Numbered from the stretch's first letter, positions 32,724 through 40,623 are shown. The stretch: 64,000 nucleotides of DNA from Halanaerobiales bacterium (GCA_022360715.1 JAKSCG010000200.1:1-64000); one strand, 5' to 3'. The notes: generated by a model not told the origin, from the sequence alone. Made by a program: numbers and translations.

Positions 32724-34145
32724 TTGAATTTAATATTAGTAATAGTTGATAGTCTTCGCCAGGATCACATCGGCGCTTATGGTAATAAATGGATTGAAAC
32801 ACCAAATATCGATCAACTTGCCGCCAATAGCGTGATCTTCGACAAGTGTTTTCCGGAAGCCTTACCAACGATCCCTTTTCGGCGTTCTGTTTATACGGGA
32901 CTTAGAAGCTTTCCTTTTTCAACTTTTCAACCGGTTAAAGGTGATCCGGTCCGGTTTGAAGGTTGGCAACCAATTCCGGAAAATCAATCCACTATTGTCG
33001 AGTTGCTGTCAAACCAAGACTATCGTACAGCATTATTTACTGATACTTATCATCAATTTAAGCCCAGCATGAATTTTATTCGCGGTTTTCAGCAATGGGA
33101 ACTTATTAGAGGACAAGTAGTCGATTTTTATCGTTCCAGTAGAAAAGGAATTAATCCGGAGCTATATCTTACCAAAAAAATGCACGGTACCGGTGCTGAA
33201 AGAATGCTTATTCAGTATCTGTCCAATGTTAATAAAATTAATTTAGAGCAAGACAGTGCAACATTTCCGGCCCGTCTATTTATGAAAGCTGCACAATGGT
33301 TGGCGGAAAATGCTGACGAATCCCGGTTTTTTTTGGTAGTCGATTGTTTTTCTCCCCATGAACCGTTTGACCCGCCGAAAGAATATTGGAAAAAATATAA
33401 TCCGGGATATAAAGGCAAATCGATCATTCTGCCCCAATATGGCAAGGCAGACTATTTATCTCCGGCCGAATTAGCACAAATGAGAGCTTTATATGCGGGT
33501 AAAGTTACCCTGGTCGATCATTGGTTTGGTTATTTTATGAATAAGATTAAACAGTTAGACTTACTTGATAACACTATGATTGTTTTAGTTTCTGACCATG
33601 GTGTATCGCTAGGAGAGCGGGGCTTAATCGGAAAGGTGCCCTGGGGCATGAATCGAGAACTGATGGAGATAGTCGCGTTGCTCTATCATCCGAAACTAGC
33701 TGCCGGAAAAATACCAAATTATATTCAAAGCCATGATCTGGTGGCAACTATCTTTAATCTGTTGGGTTATGAGAAGGATTTCTTTGATGGAATTAACCTC
33801 GTTCCGCTACTGGAAAGGCAAGCTAATAATCCCCGTCAGTATGTCACATCGATCTTAGGGAATTATGTATGGATCCAAAATAATGATTATATGATGACAT
33901 GTCGAATCGACGGAAAAGATGCTTCACTCTATGCTCTTAATAACGATCCGGAGCAACAGCATAACATTATAGCCGACAAAATGAAGGTAGCACAAGAGTT
34001 ATTCCATCTTATCTTACAGGATGCCGGAGGTTCATTACCTGCATATGCCGATGTCTGGCCGATTGAATCTTTTGGAGCAAACTGGATCCCAAAATATCAG
34101 CAAGATTTCCCTAAACCCAAAAGTAAATATGAAATAAAGTTTTAA
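32724..34145 (+). CDS. sulfatase/alkaline-phosphatase superfamily hydrolase with Thr at the nucleophile position
   Basis: 473 residues, cytoplasmic (no signal peptide). The fold is that of type I sulfatases: LILVIVDSLRQDHIGAYGN with the first metal aspartates, IETPNIDQLAANSVIFDKCF, and VLVSDHGVSLGERG with the second metal site. Where sulfatases have C/S-x-P-x-R, this protein reads TIPFRRSVYTG: threonine replaces the cysteine or serine that is turned into formylglycine. Threonine is the nucleophile in related phosphodiesterases, so phosphate rather than sulfate ester cleavage is likely. It is the last gene of the anmK operon and probably trims an imported, modified sugar. GAGTGACTT precedes the TTG start. 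Confidence 0.82.
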   Translation: MNLILVIVDSLRQDHIGAYGNKWIETPNIDQLAANSVIFDKCFPEALPTIPFRRSVYTGLRSFPFSTFQPVKGDPVRFEGWQPIPENQSTIVELLSNQDYRTALFTDTYHQFKPSMNFIRGFQQWELIRGQVVDFYRSSRKGINPELYLTKKMHGTGAERMLIQYLSNVNKINLEQDSATFPARLFMKAAQWLAENADESRFFLVVDCFSPHEPFDPPKEYWKKYNPGYKGKSIILPQYGKADYLSPAELAQMRALYAGKVTLVDHWFGYFMNKIKQLDLLDNTMIVLVSDHGVSLGERGLIGKVPWGMNRELMEIVALLYHPKLAAGKIPNYIQSHDLVATIFNLLGYEKDFFDGINLVPLLERQANNPRQYVTSILGNYVWIQNNDYMMTCRIDGKDASLYALNNDPEQQHNIIADKMKVAQELFHLILQDAGGSLPAYADVWPIESFGANWIPKYQQDFPKPKSKYEIKF

Positions 34146-34498
34146 GCCCGGTGGAAAAAAATGAGCGGGGCAAAGCCGATAATTGTTGCCATTTCTGTAG
34201 TCAATACTTTTTCGACAAAAGAAATTATTCCATAGATTAGTCCGCAGACTAAAAAGACACCGACAAAAAGACCAATGAGTATTTTAGCAAGAGCTAAAAG
34301 TCGCTCAAAAAATAAATTGGGTTTACTAAAAAAGCGGTATGATTTAGTGGGGAAGACCACACTTAATATATTGATAATAAACTTTAAAAGAACACTCCCG
34401 ATCCCAAAGATCAAAATTATAATAAGGCCTTTAAAAATAAGAAACATAACATCAATCAGATAAATACTAAGGAATTCGATCAAATTTGGTATATTCAT
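34142..34498 (-). CDS. hypothetical membrane protein
   Basis: 118 residues with a strong Shine-Dalgarno on the minus strand (AAGGAGG). Two long hydrophobic stretches: FLSIYLIDVMFLIFKGLIIILIFGIG and LLALAKILIGLFVGVFLVCGLIYGIISF, with a basic loop between them (PTKSYRFFSKPN). The family is not recognised. Its 3' end overlaps that of the sulfatase-like gene by four bases on the opposite strand. Confidence 0.7.
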   Translation of the reverse strand: MNIPNLIEFLSIYLIDVMFLIFKGLIIILIFGIGSVLLKFIINILSVVFPTKSYRFFSKPNLFFERLLALAKILIGLFVGVFLVCGLIYGIISFVEKVLTTEMATIIGFAPLIFFHRA

Positions 34499-34623
34499 GA
34501 TAATTTCCTCCTTATTTTGCCCTTATTATACCATAAACTACTTTGCCGCAAGTAGATTGCAAAAGGCCCAAATAAAAAAGTTTGACAGATAGTGCTTAAT
34601 ACACTTATCTTCGGAAGCAAAAA

Positions 34624-34680
34624 AGACAAAAAAGTCCCGCCAAGCCTTTAATATAATCATGTTGCGGGATTATTTTTTTG
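34624..34680. terminator. bidirectional terminator
   Basis: TCCCGC (34635-34640) pairs with GCGGGA (34664-34669); T-rich runs follow on the plus strand (TTATTTTTTT) and precede it as A runs for the minus strand. It closes the minus-strand gene remnant. Confidence 0.7.
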
Positions 34681-35020
34681 CCAAAACTTGTCGTGCTAAA
34701 TCAACATTTTTTAACCATTCCAAAATTTTTTTGATTTCTCCCAGCGTCATCACTTTTTGACCGATATTAAGGTTGAAAACGTCATTGATATCATCGGTCA
34801 CCTCATCATTATGATCAAAGAGATAATGGTTGGCATCAATATGACTACATGATACTGAGCGTAATGAATTAAGACTGTTGAAGTCAATAAAAGAGCTATC
34901 TGATGTATCTGCTATAAAGAATAATAGAATTGTTGTAATAAATTTGTTTTCTATGTTTCCAGGGCTACAAAATACAGTTGCCCTTGAGCAAATAGCAAAA
35001 GGATTATATCCTAATAGTTT
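34670..35020 (-). pseudogene. remnant of an unknown minus-strand gene without start codon
   Basis: A 116-codon open frame on the minus strand ends at 34670 with a TAA followed by a terminator. Its C-terminal half reads like a real protein: YLFDHNDEVTDDINDVF, NIGQKVMTLGEIKKIL, EWLKNVDLARQVLAKK. Upstream it begins after a stop at 35021-35023 and contains no ATG, GTG or TTG before the protein-like part, so the 5' end is lost. The family is not recognised. It explains most of the 670-base stretch between 34498 and 35171; the remaining 35024-35170 shows only the Shine-Dalgarno of the next gene. Confidence 0.5.
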
Positions 35021-35170
35021 TTAGTATAGTAATATATCTTCAAGTTCAGGGATTTTATGCTTCATAGAGCCATGGAACAAAGGTTCAATATCAAAAGGTG
35101 GTGATAAACAGCTATAAAAGTAGCAGTTAAGGCCATTCCGACATAAAATGGAGCAGGAGGTGGTGCAGAG

Positions 35171-35416
35171 ATGCCATATCGAGACCATGATACTACCCTA
35201 CTTGAAATGTTAAGGGCCGACTTAATCGGGGAATTAGAAGCAATTAGCATGTATGAAAGGCATGCGGAAATGACTTCTTATGAACCGGCTAAGCAACTCT
35301 TTCAAGAAATTGCCGATGATGAAAAACACCATGTCGCCGAGTTGTTGGCGATGATTATTAGATTTGACCAGGTACAGCGACGGGAAATTGAGAATAAGGT
35401 ATGTCGGTGCTATTAG
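35171..35416 (+). CDS. small ferritin-like (rubrerythrin-type) two-helix protein
   Basis: 81 residues after GGAGGTGG. Two helices carry ferritin-like iron ligands: DLIGELEAISMYERHAE and IADDEKHHVAELLAMIIRF, with Glu in GELEA, Glu in YERH, and the ExxH motif DEKHH. Full rubrerythrin or ferritin domains have four helices, so this half-size protein should dimerise to build the di-iron centre, as in the encapsulated-ferritin type. No encapsulin gene is in the window. It probably deals with iron or peroxide in an anaerobe. The C terminus has a Cys pair (VCRCY). Confidence 0.75.
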   Translation: MPYRDHDTTLLEMLRADLIGELEAISMYERHAEMTSYEPAKQLFQEIADDEKHHVAELLAMIIRFDQVQRREIENKVCRCY

Positions 35417-35473
35417 GAGCAGCAAGGAGAGGGGGCTAACTATTTTAATTGTTAAGGAGCTAATTGGCCAAAT

Positions 35474-35920
35474 TTATTCATATTTTAAGAAAATACCCCA
35501 ATATTCTGTCCGCTTAAACTCAGGATATGATGAATCAAAATAAATATAGATCGGAGATAAATTCAAAGTCGGCTCAGTATTAAAAAGAACGCGGTCCCCA
35601 TACCTGATTGCTTGTAAGGCCAGTGGTAACTCCCGGATAAAGATTCTATTTCTAATCCTGGCCCGGCCGGGCCCAAACTCTCCGTTGATATAAACTGAAC
35701 CAGCGAAGATATAACGATTGTCGCGCAATTGCCATTTCCCTAAAACTTCATCTCTGGTTGGATTAATTTGATCATAGGCGAAATAAGGAGCAATGGTCAG
35801 AAAGAGTTCGCCGGTAAGATCCGAATGGGTTAAGGTATAACATCTGGGGATAATCGGTCCAGCCGGGGTAACACTTCCTCTATACTCAACTGATAACTTG
35901 TCGGGATTTAATCTTCTCAT
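35474..35920 (-). CDS. staygreen-family protein
   Basis: 148 residues from ATG 35920; a GTG three codons upstream has no Shine-Dalgarno. The sequence has the staygreen pattern: RRLNPDKLSVEYRGSVTPAGPI, IPRCYTLTHSDLTGELFLTI, INPTRDEVLGKW, then REF-type segments IFIRELPLALQAIRYGD and FDSSYPEFKRTEYWG. Plant staygreen proteins are magnesium dechelatases of chlorophyll; bacterial homologues occur in non-photosynthetic species and their physiological substrate is uncertain. It is monocistronic, divergent from the ars operon. The whole family length is present. Confidence 0.88.
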   Translation of the reverse strand: MRRLNPDKLSVEYRGSVTPAGPIIPRCYTLTHSDLTGELFLTIAPYFAYDQINPTRDEVLGKWQLRDNRYIFAGSVYINGEFGPGRARIRNRIFIRELPLALQAIRYGDRVLFNTEPTLNLSPIYIYFDSSYPEFKRTEYWGIFLKYE

Positions 35921-35999
35921 ATTTTTCACCCACCAATTGATAGCTTATTTTATATCAAAATATATGCCACTGTTTCAATAAATGTGAATCAAATAACTC

Positions 36000-36028
36000 T
36001 TGACAAAATTAAGTTGGTGGTTTATCAT
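36000..36028 (+). promoter_or_regulatory. promoter of ars operon
   Basis: TTGACA (36000-36005), 17 bases, TATCAT (36023-36028). Confidence 0.85.
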
Positions 36029-36046
36029 ATGATTATAATCGAATAT
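36029..36046 (+). promoter_or_regulatory. candidate ArsR operator
   Basis: GATTATAATC (36031-36040) is a perfect 10-base palindrome within AT-rich DNA at the expected transcription start, so a bound ArsR dimer would block the promoter. Confidence 0.6.
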
Positions 36047-36087
36047 AAAAATATAAGAGAAAGGGGTGTGGCCATATCTTATCGTTA

Positions 36088-36444
36088 ATGGAAATACTTA
36101 AGGCTTTGTCTCATGAGAACAGGCTCCGGATCCTGAATTTATTAAAAGTAAGCGAACTTTGTGTTTGTGAGCTTGAGCATATCATGGGTGTTAATCAATC
36201 CAATGCCTCGCGCCATTTAATTAAGCTGAAGCAGGCCGATTTGATTAAAGCTGAGCAGAAAGCCCAGTGGGTTTATTATTCTTTAAATCCAAAGATAGTG
36301 GAAGTCCATCCTTTTATCCAAAAAATAATTGATGATGAGCTGGAAGAGTTAGCATTGTGTCAGGAAGATAACAAAAAGTTGGCTAATTATCAGGACAGCG
36401 GTTTTACCTGTGCAGATTTAAGAAGAGGACTTAAGACTGAATGA
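36088..36444 (+). CDS. arsR: ArsR-family arsenic-responsive repressor
   Basis: 118 residues from ATG 36088. Winged HTH: EILKALSHENRLRILNLLKVSELCVCELEHIMGVNQSNASRHLIKL, written here in parts: ALSHENRLRILNLL, then ELCVCELEHIMG (the As(III)-binding cysteine pair) and NQSNASRHLIKLKQA (recognition helix). It represses until arsenite binds. The ATG has no close Shine-Dalgarno: AAGGGGTG (36061-36068) lies 19 bases upstream and instead points, at seven bases, to an in-frame ATC (36076) which would add four residues. First gene of the ars operon. Confidence 0.92.
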   Translation: MEILKALSHENRLRILNLLKVSELCVCELEHIMGVNQSNASRHLIKLKQADLIKAEQKAQWVYYSLNPKIVEVHPFIQKIIDDELEELALCQEDNKKLANYQDSGFTCADLRRGLKTE

Positions 36445-36457
36445 GGGAGGATTGTAG

Positions 36458-37531
36458 ATGCAAAATAAAAATAAAACGGAGAAAGCCCTGGGTTTTTTTG
36501 AGAAATATTTGACCTTCTGGGTGGTGGTCTGTATTTTTACCGGTGTGCTTATTGGGAAAATCTGGCCGGCATTTCCCACCACCTTAAGCAGATGGGAATA
36601 TGCGCGGGTATCAATCCCGGTAGCTGTCTTAATCTGGTTTATGATTTATCCGATGATGGTACAGATTGATTTTGGCAGTATATTAAATGCCGGCAAACGA
36701 CCGAAGGGCTTGACCGTAACTTTGGTTACTAACTGGTTGATCAAGCCTTTTACTATGTATTTTTTTGCCTGGTTATTTATTAGGGTGATCTTTAGCAACT
36801 TGATTCCGGAGGCTATTGGTCAGCAGTATGTTGCCGGAGCAATCTTGCTGGGGGCTGCCCCCTGTACAGCCATGGTCTTTGTTTGGAGCTACCTGACTGA
36901 TGGTGACCCGGCTTATACCCTGGTCCAGGTCGCACTCAATGACCTGGTATTAATTTTGGTCTATGCTCCACTGGTCATGTTTTTATTAGGGCTAAGTGAT
37001 TTGGCAGTGCCCTGGGACACGATTTTGCTTTCGGTGCTACTTTACATTGTGCTCCCTTTAATCGCCGGATATATTTCCCGAAGGTATTTGCTTAGATATA
37101 AGGGGAGAGATTGGTTTGAGCAGGTCTTTTTGAAGAAACTAAGTAATATTACAATTAGTGGGTTATTGTTGACCCTGGTTATCTTATTCTCATTCCAGGG
37201 TGATGTTATCATCAACAATCCCTTGCATATTTTACTAATCGCGATCCCGTTGATTATCCAGACCTTTTTTATTTTTGTTTTTGCTTATCGATGGGCTAAG
37301 GCCTGGAAAATTGAACATTCAGTCGCTGCACCGGCTGCGCTGATCGGTGCCAGTAATTTCTTTGAACTGGCGGTAGCGACTGCTATTGCTGTTTTTGGGT
37401 TAAGTTCGGGGGCAGCACTGGCGACAGTTGTAGGTGTTCTGGTCGAGGTGCCGGTTATGTTAGGTTTGGTGGCGATAGCCAACCGAACTCAACACTGGTT
37501 TCCCCGAAAAAAAGGAGCGCTTAAAATATAA
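36458..37531 (+). CDS. arsB: ACR3-family arsenite efflux permease
   Basis: 357 residues, about ten hydrophobic segments. ACR3 landmarks: LTFWVVVCIFTGVLIGKIWP at the first helix, and LGAAPCTAMVFVWSYLTDGDPAYTLVQVALND with the conserved cysteine that is essential for arsenite transport, then IGASNFFELAVATAIAVFGL. It exports As(III) using the proton gradient. Follows arsR by 13 bases with GGGAGG before the ATG. Confidence 0.95.
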   Translation: MQNKNKTEKALGFFEKYLTFWVVVCIFTGVLIGKIWPAFPTTLSRWEYARVSIPVAVLIWFMIYPMMVQIDFGSILNAGKRPKGLTVTLVTNWLIKPFTMYFFAWLFIRVIFSNLIPEAIGQQYVAGAILLGAAPCTAMVFVWSYLTDGDPAYTLVQVALNDLVLILVYAPLVMFLLGLSDLAVPWDTILLSVLLYIVLPLIAGYISRRYLLRYKGRDWFEQVFLKKLSNITISGLLLTLVILFSFQGDVIINNPLHILLIAIPLIIQTFFIFVFAYRWAKAWKIEHSVAAPAALIGASNFFELAVATAIAVFGLSSGAALATVVGVLVEVPVMLGLVAIANRTQHWFPRKKGALKI

Positions 37532-37551
37532 GCAAAAGGGGGGCTAAACTA

Positions 37552-37950
37552 ATGAAATATAAAGTAGCTTTTGTCTGTGTGGGTAATTCCTGTCGTAGTC
37601 AGATTGCTGAAGGGTTTGCCCGGGAGTATGGTCGTGAGCTTCTGGAAGTATATAGTGCCGGGACCGAGCCGGCTGAAAAAGTTAATGCTAATGCGCTCAG
37701 GGTGATGGAGGAGATCGGGATTGATATTAGTACTCAATATCCCAAGCTATTAAAAGATATACCGACTGAACTGGATGTTCTGATTACAATGGGGTGTGGG
37801 GTGGAATGCCCTTTTATTCCCTGTAAGATTAGAGAAGATTGGGGACTGGATGACCCGGTAGGTCAACCGCTTGAGGTCTTTCGGGAGTGTAGAGATGTAA
37901 TTGAAGCAAAAGTAAAAGAATTGATTGAGAAAATCCGGGCGGAATTTTGA
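37552..37950 (+). CDS. arsC: arsenate reductase, thioredoxin-coupled LMW-phosphatase type
   Basis: 132 residues, typical size. The active-site loop CVGNSCRS (nucleophile Cys 9) begins the protein as in Staphylococcus-type ArsC, and the redox cysteines are in MGCGVECPFIPC. Reduces arsenate to arsenite for export by the ACR3 pump, being recycled by thioredoxin. The small thioredoxin-fold protein encoded next may be its partner. Confidence 0.95.
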   Translation: MKYKVAFVCVGNSCRSQIAEGFAREYGRELLEVYSAGTEPAEKVNANALRVMEEIGIDISTQYPKLLKDIPTELDVLITMGCGVECPFIPCKIREDWGLDDPVGQPLEVFRECRDVIEAKVKELIEKIRAEF

Positions 37951-37972
37951 TTGAGGAAGGAGCGAGCTATTT

Positions 37973-38209
37973 ATGATCAAAAAAATTGAAGTTTTGGGCA
38001 GCGGTTGTGCTAAATGTCGAAAAACAGCAGAGTTAATCGAACAGGGACTGGAAGCAGCCGGAATTGAGGTTGAGCTGGTTAAAGTGGAAGAGATAGAAGA
38101 GATTGTCCAGAAAGGGATAATGATGACACCGGCTGTGTTAATTGACGGGCAAACCAAATGTGCCGGCCGGGTCCCTTCGGCCAGTGAGATCAAGTCCTGG
38201 TTTGAGTAA
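37973..38209 (+). CDS. small thioredoxin-fold redox-active disulfide protein
   Basis: 78 residues: IEVLGSGCAKCRKTAELI with a CxxC site (CAKC), then MMTPAVLIDGQTKCAGRVPS with the cis-proline region (MTPAV). This is the thioredoxin_3 / redox-active disulfide protein 2 family, usually found beside the permease type encoded next. It could reduce ArsC or a cysteine pair in the permease. AAGGAGCG precedes the ATG. Confidence 0.88.
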   Translation: MIKKIEVLGSGCAKCRKTAELIEQGLEAAGIEVELVKVEEIEEIVQKGIMMTPAVLIDGQTKCAGRVPSASEIKSWFE

Positions 38210-38232
38210 TATAATGGACACAGTTATAGGAG

Positions 38233-39210
38233 GTGGATAATATTTTTACCTGGCTAGAACGGTTAGTCCAACTACTGCTGGAAAGAGGATGGGGAATCTC
38301 TGTAGCGAGTAGATTGGGTTCCAGTCTTCATTTTTTCATTTATGATATTGTCAAAATTATGATTTTGCTTGGGATTATGATCTTTTTGATCTCCTATCTG
38401 CGGAGTTACTTTCCGCCTGAGAAAACCAAAAAAATATTAGAGCGGTTTAGTGGGGTTAGCGGTCATATCATGGCTTCATTACTGGGAATAGTAACCCCGT
38501 TTTGTTCCTGTTCATCGGTTCCGATCTTTATTGGCTTTATTGAGGCAGGTATTCCGTTGGGGGTAACCTTTTCTTTTTTGATCACTTCTCCGATCGTCAA
38601 TGAAGCAGCATTTGCTGTTTTATTAGCCGCTTTTGGCTGGAGGATTGCTGTAGTTTATGTGGTAACCGGAGTAATTATTGGGATTATTGGTGGTATTGTT
38701 ATTGATTTCCTTGCTTTAGAAAAATGGGTTGAAAAATATGTTTATCAGCTCCAACTCGGCAAACAGGAGATTAAGAAATTAAATCGCCGGGAAAGGGTCA
38801 GGTTGGCCTGGAACAATGTGAAAGAGATTGTAGGCCGGATCTGGTTTTTCTTAATCATCGGAATCGGGATCGGAGCAATTATTCACGGTTGGGCCCCAGC
38901 TCCTGTTCTGGCTAAATATGCCGGCCCGGATAATCCATTAGCAGTATTGATTGGAGTTTTAGTGGGTATTCCTTTATATTCAAATGCTCTTGGTACTATC
39001 CCGATTGCCGAAGCGCTAATCCATAAAGGGGTGGGTATTGGGACGGCCTTATCGTTTATGATGGCAACAACGGCGCTGTCTTTGCCGGCAATGATCTTGC
39101 TGAGAAAGGTTATTAAAGTAAAATTGCTGGCAGTTTTTGTAACTATTACCGGATTGGCGATTATAGTTATCGGATATTTTTTCAATATAATTGCTGATTT
39201 TTTGATCTAA
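38233..39210 (+). CDS. permease of the ArsP/DUF318 family
   Basis: 325 residues, about eight helices. The hallmark PFCSCSSVPIFIGFIEAGIPLG is near residue 90, and LVGIPLYSNALGTIPIAEALI is in the second half. ArsP-type permeases export trivalent organoarsenicals; others of this family serve other metals. GTG 38233 lies inside the Shine-Dalgarno AGGAGGTGG (38228-38236), while an in-frame ATT at 38242 is at ideal distance and may be the real start. Last gene of the ars operon. Confidence 0.88.
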   Translation: MDNIFTWLERLVQLLLERGWGISVASRLGSSLHFFIYDIVKIMILLGIMIFLISYLRSYFPPEKTKKILERFSGVSGHIMASLLGIVTPFCSCSSVPIFIGFIEAGIPLGVTFSFLITSPIVNEAAFAVLLAAFGWRIAVVYVVTGVIIGIIGGIVIDFLALEKWVEKYVYQLQLGKQEIKKLNRRERVRLAWNNVKEIVGRIWFFLIIGIGIGAIIHGWAPAPVLAKYAGPDNPLAVLIGVLVGIPLYSNALGTIPIAEALIHKGVGIGTALSFMMATTALSLPAMILLRKVIKVKLLAVFVTITGLAIIVIGYFFNIIADFLI

Positions 39211-39226
39211 ATCTGATTTAAAATGG

Positions 39227-39256
39227 ACAGCTAATGAGTACAGGCTGTTTTTTTTT
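39227..39256 (+). terminator. terminator of ars operon
   Basis: ACAGC / GCTGT stem followed by a run of nine T. Confidence 0.8.
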
Positions 39257-39270
39257 AATTTCGACTTTCC

Positions 39271-39299
39271 TTGACTTAACTCCATTTTTTTATTATATT
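39271..39299 (+). promoter_or_regulatory. promoter of the DUF1576 gene pair
   Basis: TTGACT, 17 bases, TATATT, about 50 bases before the gene. Confidence 0.75.
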
Positions 39300-39351
39300 T
39301 AAATTGGAATAAAGTCGTCCATAAACTAACTATAAAAGTGGGGGTAAAGTT

Positions 39352-40623
39352 TTGGAAAAACAAAACCTTTATTTTGACAAATTTGCGATGATTCCTGAAA
39401 AAGTGAAGTTTATGATTTTTTTGGGATATGGTCTGATCTCAATAGTATTTGGTTTAATCATGGATACACCCCAGGAAATACTAAGCGGGTTATTCAGAAT
39501 AATTACCGAACCGGATCTATTGCTTAGTGACTACATCGGAGTTGGTGGTCTGGGAGCATCTTTTGTTAATTCCGGACTACTGACTGTAATCTGTATCTTG
39601 CTCCTGTACTGGTTAAAGACTCCTGTCAACGGGATTGCCATTGCTGCTATTTTTTTAGTCGCCGGCTTTGCCTTTTTGGGCAAAAATATTTTTAATATCT
39701 GGATAATTATCCTTGGTGTTTTCGCATATGCTAGATATCAGGGAGATAGTTTTAAAGAATACATTTATGTAGCTTTACTGAGTACCAGTTTAAGTCCATT
39801 AGCTACTTACTTTATCTTTACTCTGGACCAGCCACTAATTATTAGAATAATTGCCGGTTTGTTTGTCGGTTTTGGGATTGGGTTTATCATGCCGCCATTT
39901 GCTTCCTACCTTTTGCGGGTTCATCAAGGATTTAATCTGTATAATGTCGGTTTTACGGCCGGTGTGTTCGGAACGGTTTTTGTCTCGCTAATGAGGTCAT
40001 ATGGTTTCGAGATCAGTACAAGATTTATCTGGTCAACCGGGAATAATTTTGTGTTATCCCTTTATCTGTTTGTGGTTTTTAGTTCAATGATTATTATCGG
40101 TTTTTTCCTTAATAAGCGTTCTTTTAAAGGATTATTGGCGATTTATGATTATGCGGGAAGACTGGTTAGTGATTTTATTATCCTGGAGGGTTTTGCCCCC
40201 AGCTTAATTAATATGGGAATAAACGGACTGGCAGCTACCGCCTATGTTCTCCTGGTTAAAGGCCAGCTCAACGGGGCTTCCCTGGCCGGAATTTTAACTA
40301 TTGCGGGATTTGGTGCTTTTGGAAAGCATCTCAAAAATATCGTCCCGATTTTTGTAGGAGTTATTTTGGGTGGTTTGACGAAAATGTGGTCAATTAATGA
40401 TCCGGCTGCTATTTTAGCCGGGTTATTTGGTACAACCCTGGCCCCGATTGGCGGGAAATTTGGTTGGCATTACGGGATCTTAGCCGGTTTTATTCATTCT
40501 TCTGTTGTGCATAATGTTGGTTATCTTCACGGGGGATTCAATTTATATAATAACGGTTTTGCCGGTGGTATCGTTGCTACAACTTTAATTCCGATTATAG
40601 AGCATTTTAGAGAGGAGGGATGA
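39352..40623 (+). CDS. DUF1576 membrane protein
   Basis: 423 residues, TTG start after GGGGGTAAAG. Ten or more hydrophobic helices. The N-terminal half holds YIGVGGLGASFVNSGLLTVICILLLYWL and the C-terminal half FAPSLINMGINGLAATAYVLLV, and both halves carry a version of HQGFNLYNVGFTAGVFGTV / HGGFNLYNNGFAGGIVATT, so the protein looks like an internal duplication, as in transporters. Function of DUF1576 is unknown to me; a transporter is suggested only by the repeat symmetry. The next gene starts two bases after the stop. Confidence 0.85.
   Translation: MEKQNLYFDKFAMIPEKVKFMIFLGYGLISIVFGLIMDTPQEILSGLFRIITEPDLLLSDYIGVGGLGASFVNSGLLTVICILLLYWLKTPVNGIAIAAIFLVAGFAFLGKNIFNIWIIILGVFAYARYQGDSFKEYIYVALLSTSLSPLATYFIFTLDQPLIIRIIAGLFVGFGIGFIMPPFASYLLRVHQGFNLYNVGFTAGVFGTVFVSLMRSYGFEISTRFIWSTGNNFVLSLYLFVVFSSMIIIGFFLNKRSFKGLLAIYDYAGRLVSDFIILEGFAPSLINMGINGLAATAYVLLVKGQLNGASLAGILTIAGFGAFGKHLKNIVPIFVGVILGGLTKMWSINDPAAILAGLFGTTLAPIGGKFGWHYGILAGFIHSSVVHNVGYLHGGFNLYNNGFAGGIVATTLIPIIEHFREEG

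Noticed and set aside
35171-35416. Full rubrerythrin or an encapsulin system
   Set aside because: The protein lacks the rubredoxin domain and the second helix pair, and no encapsulin shell gene is in the window.
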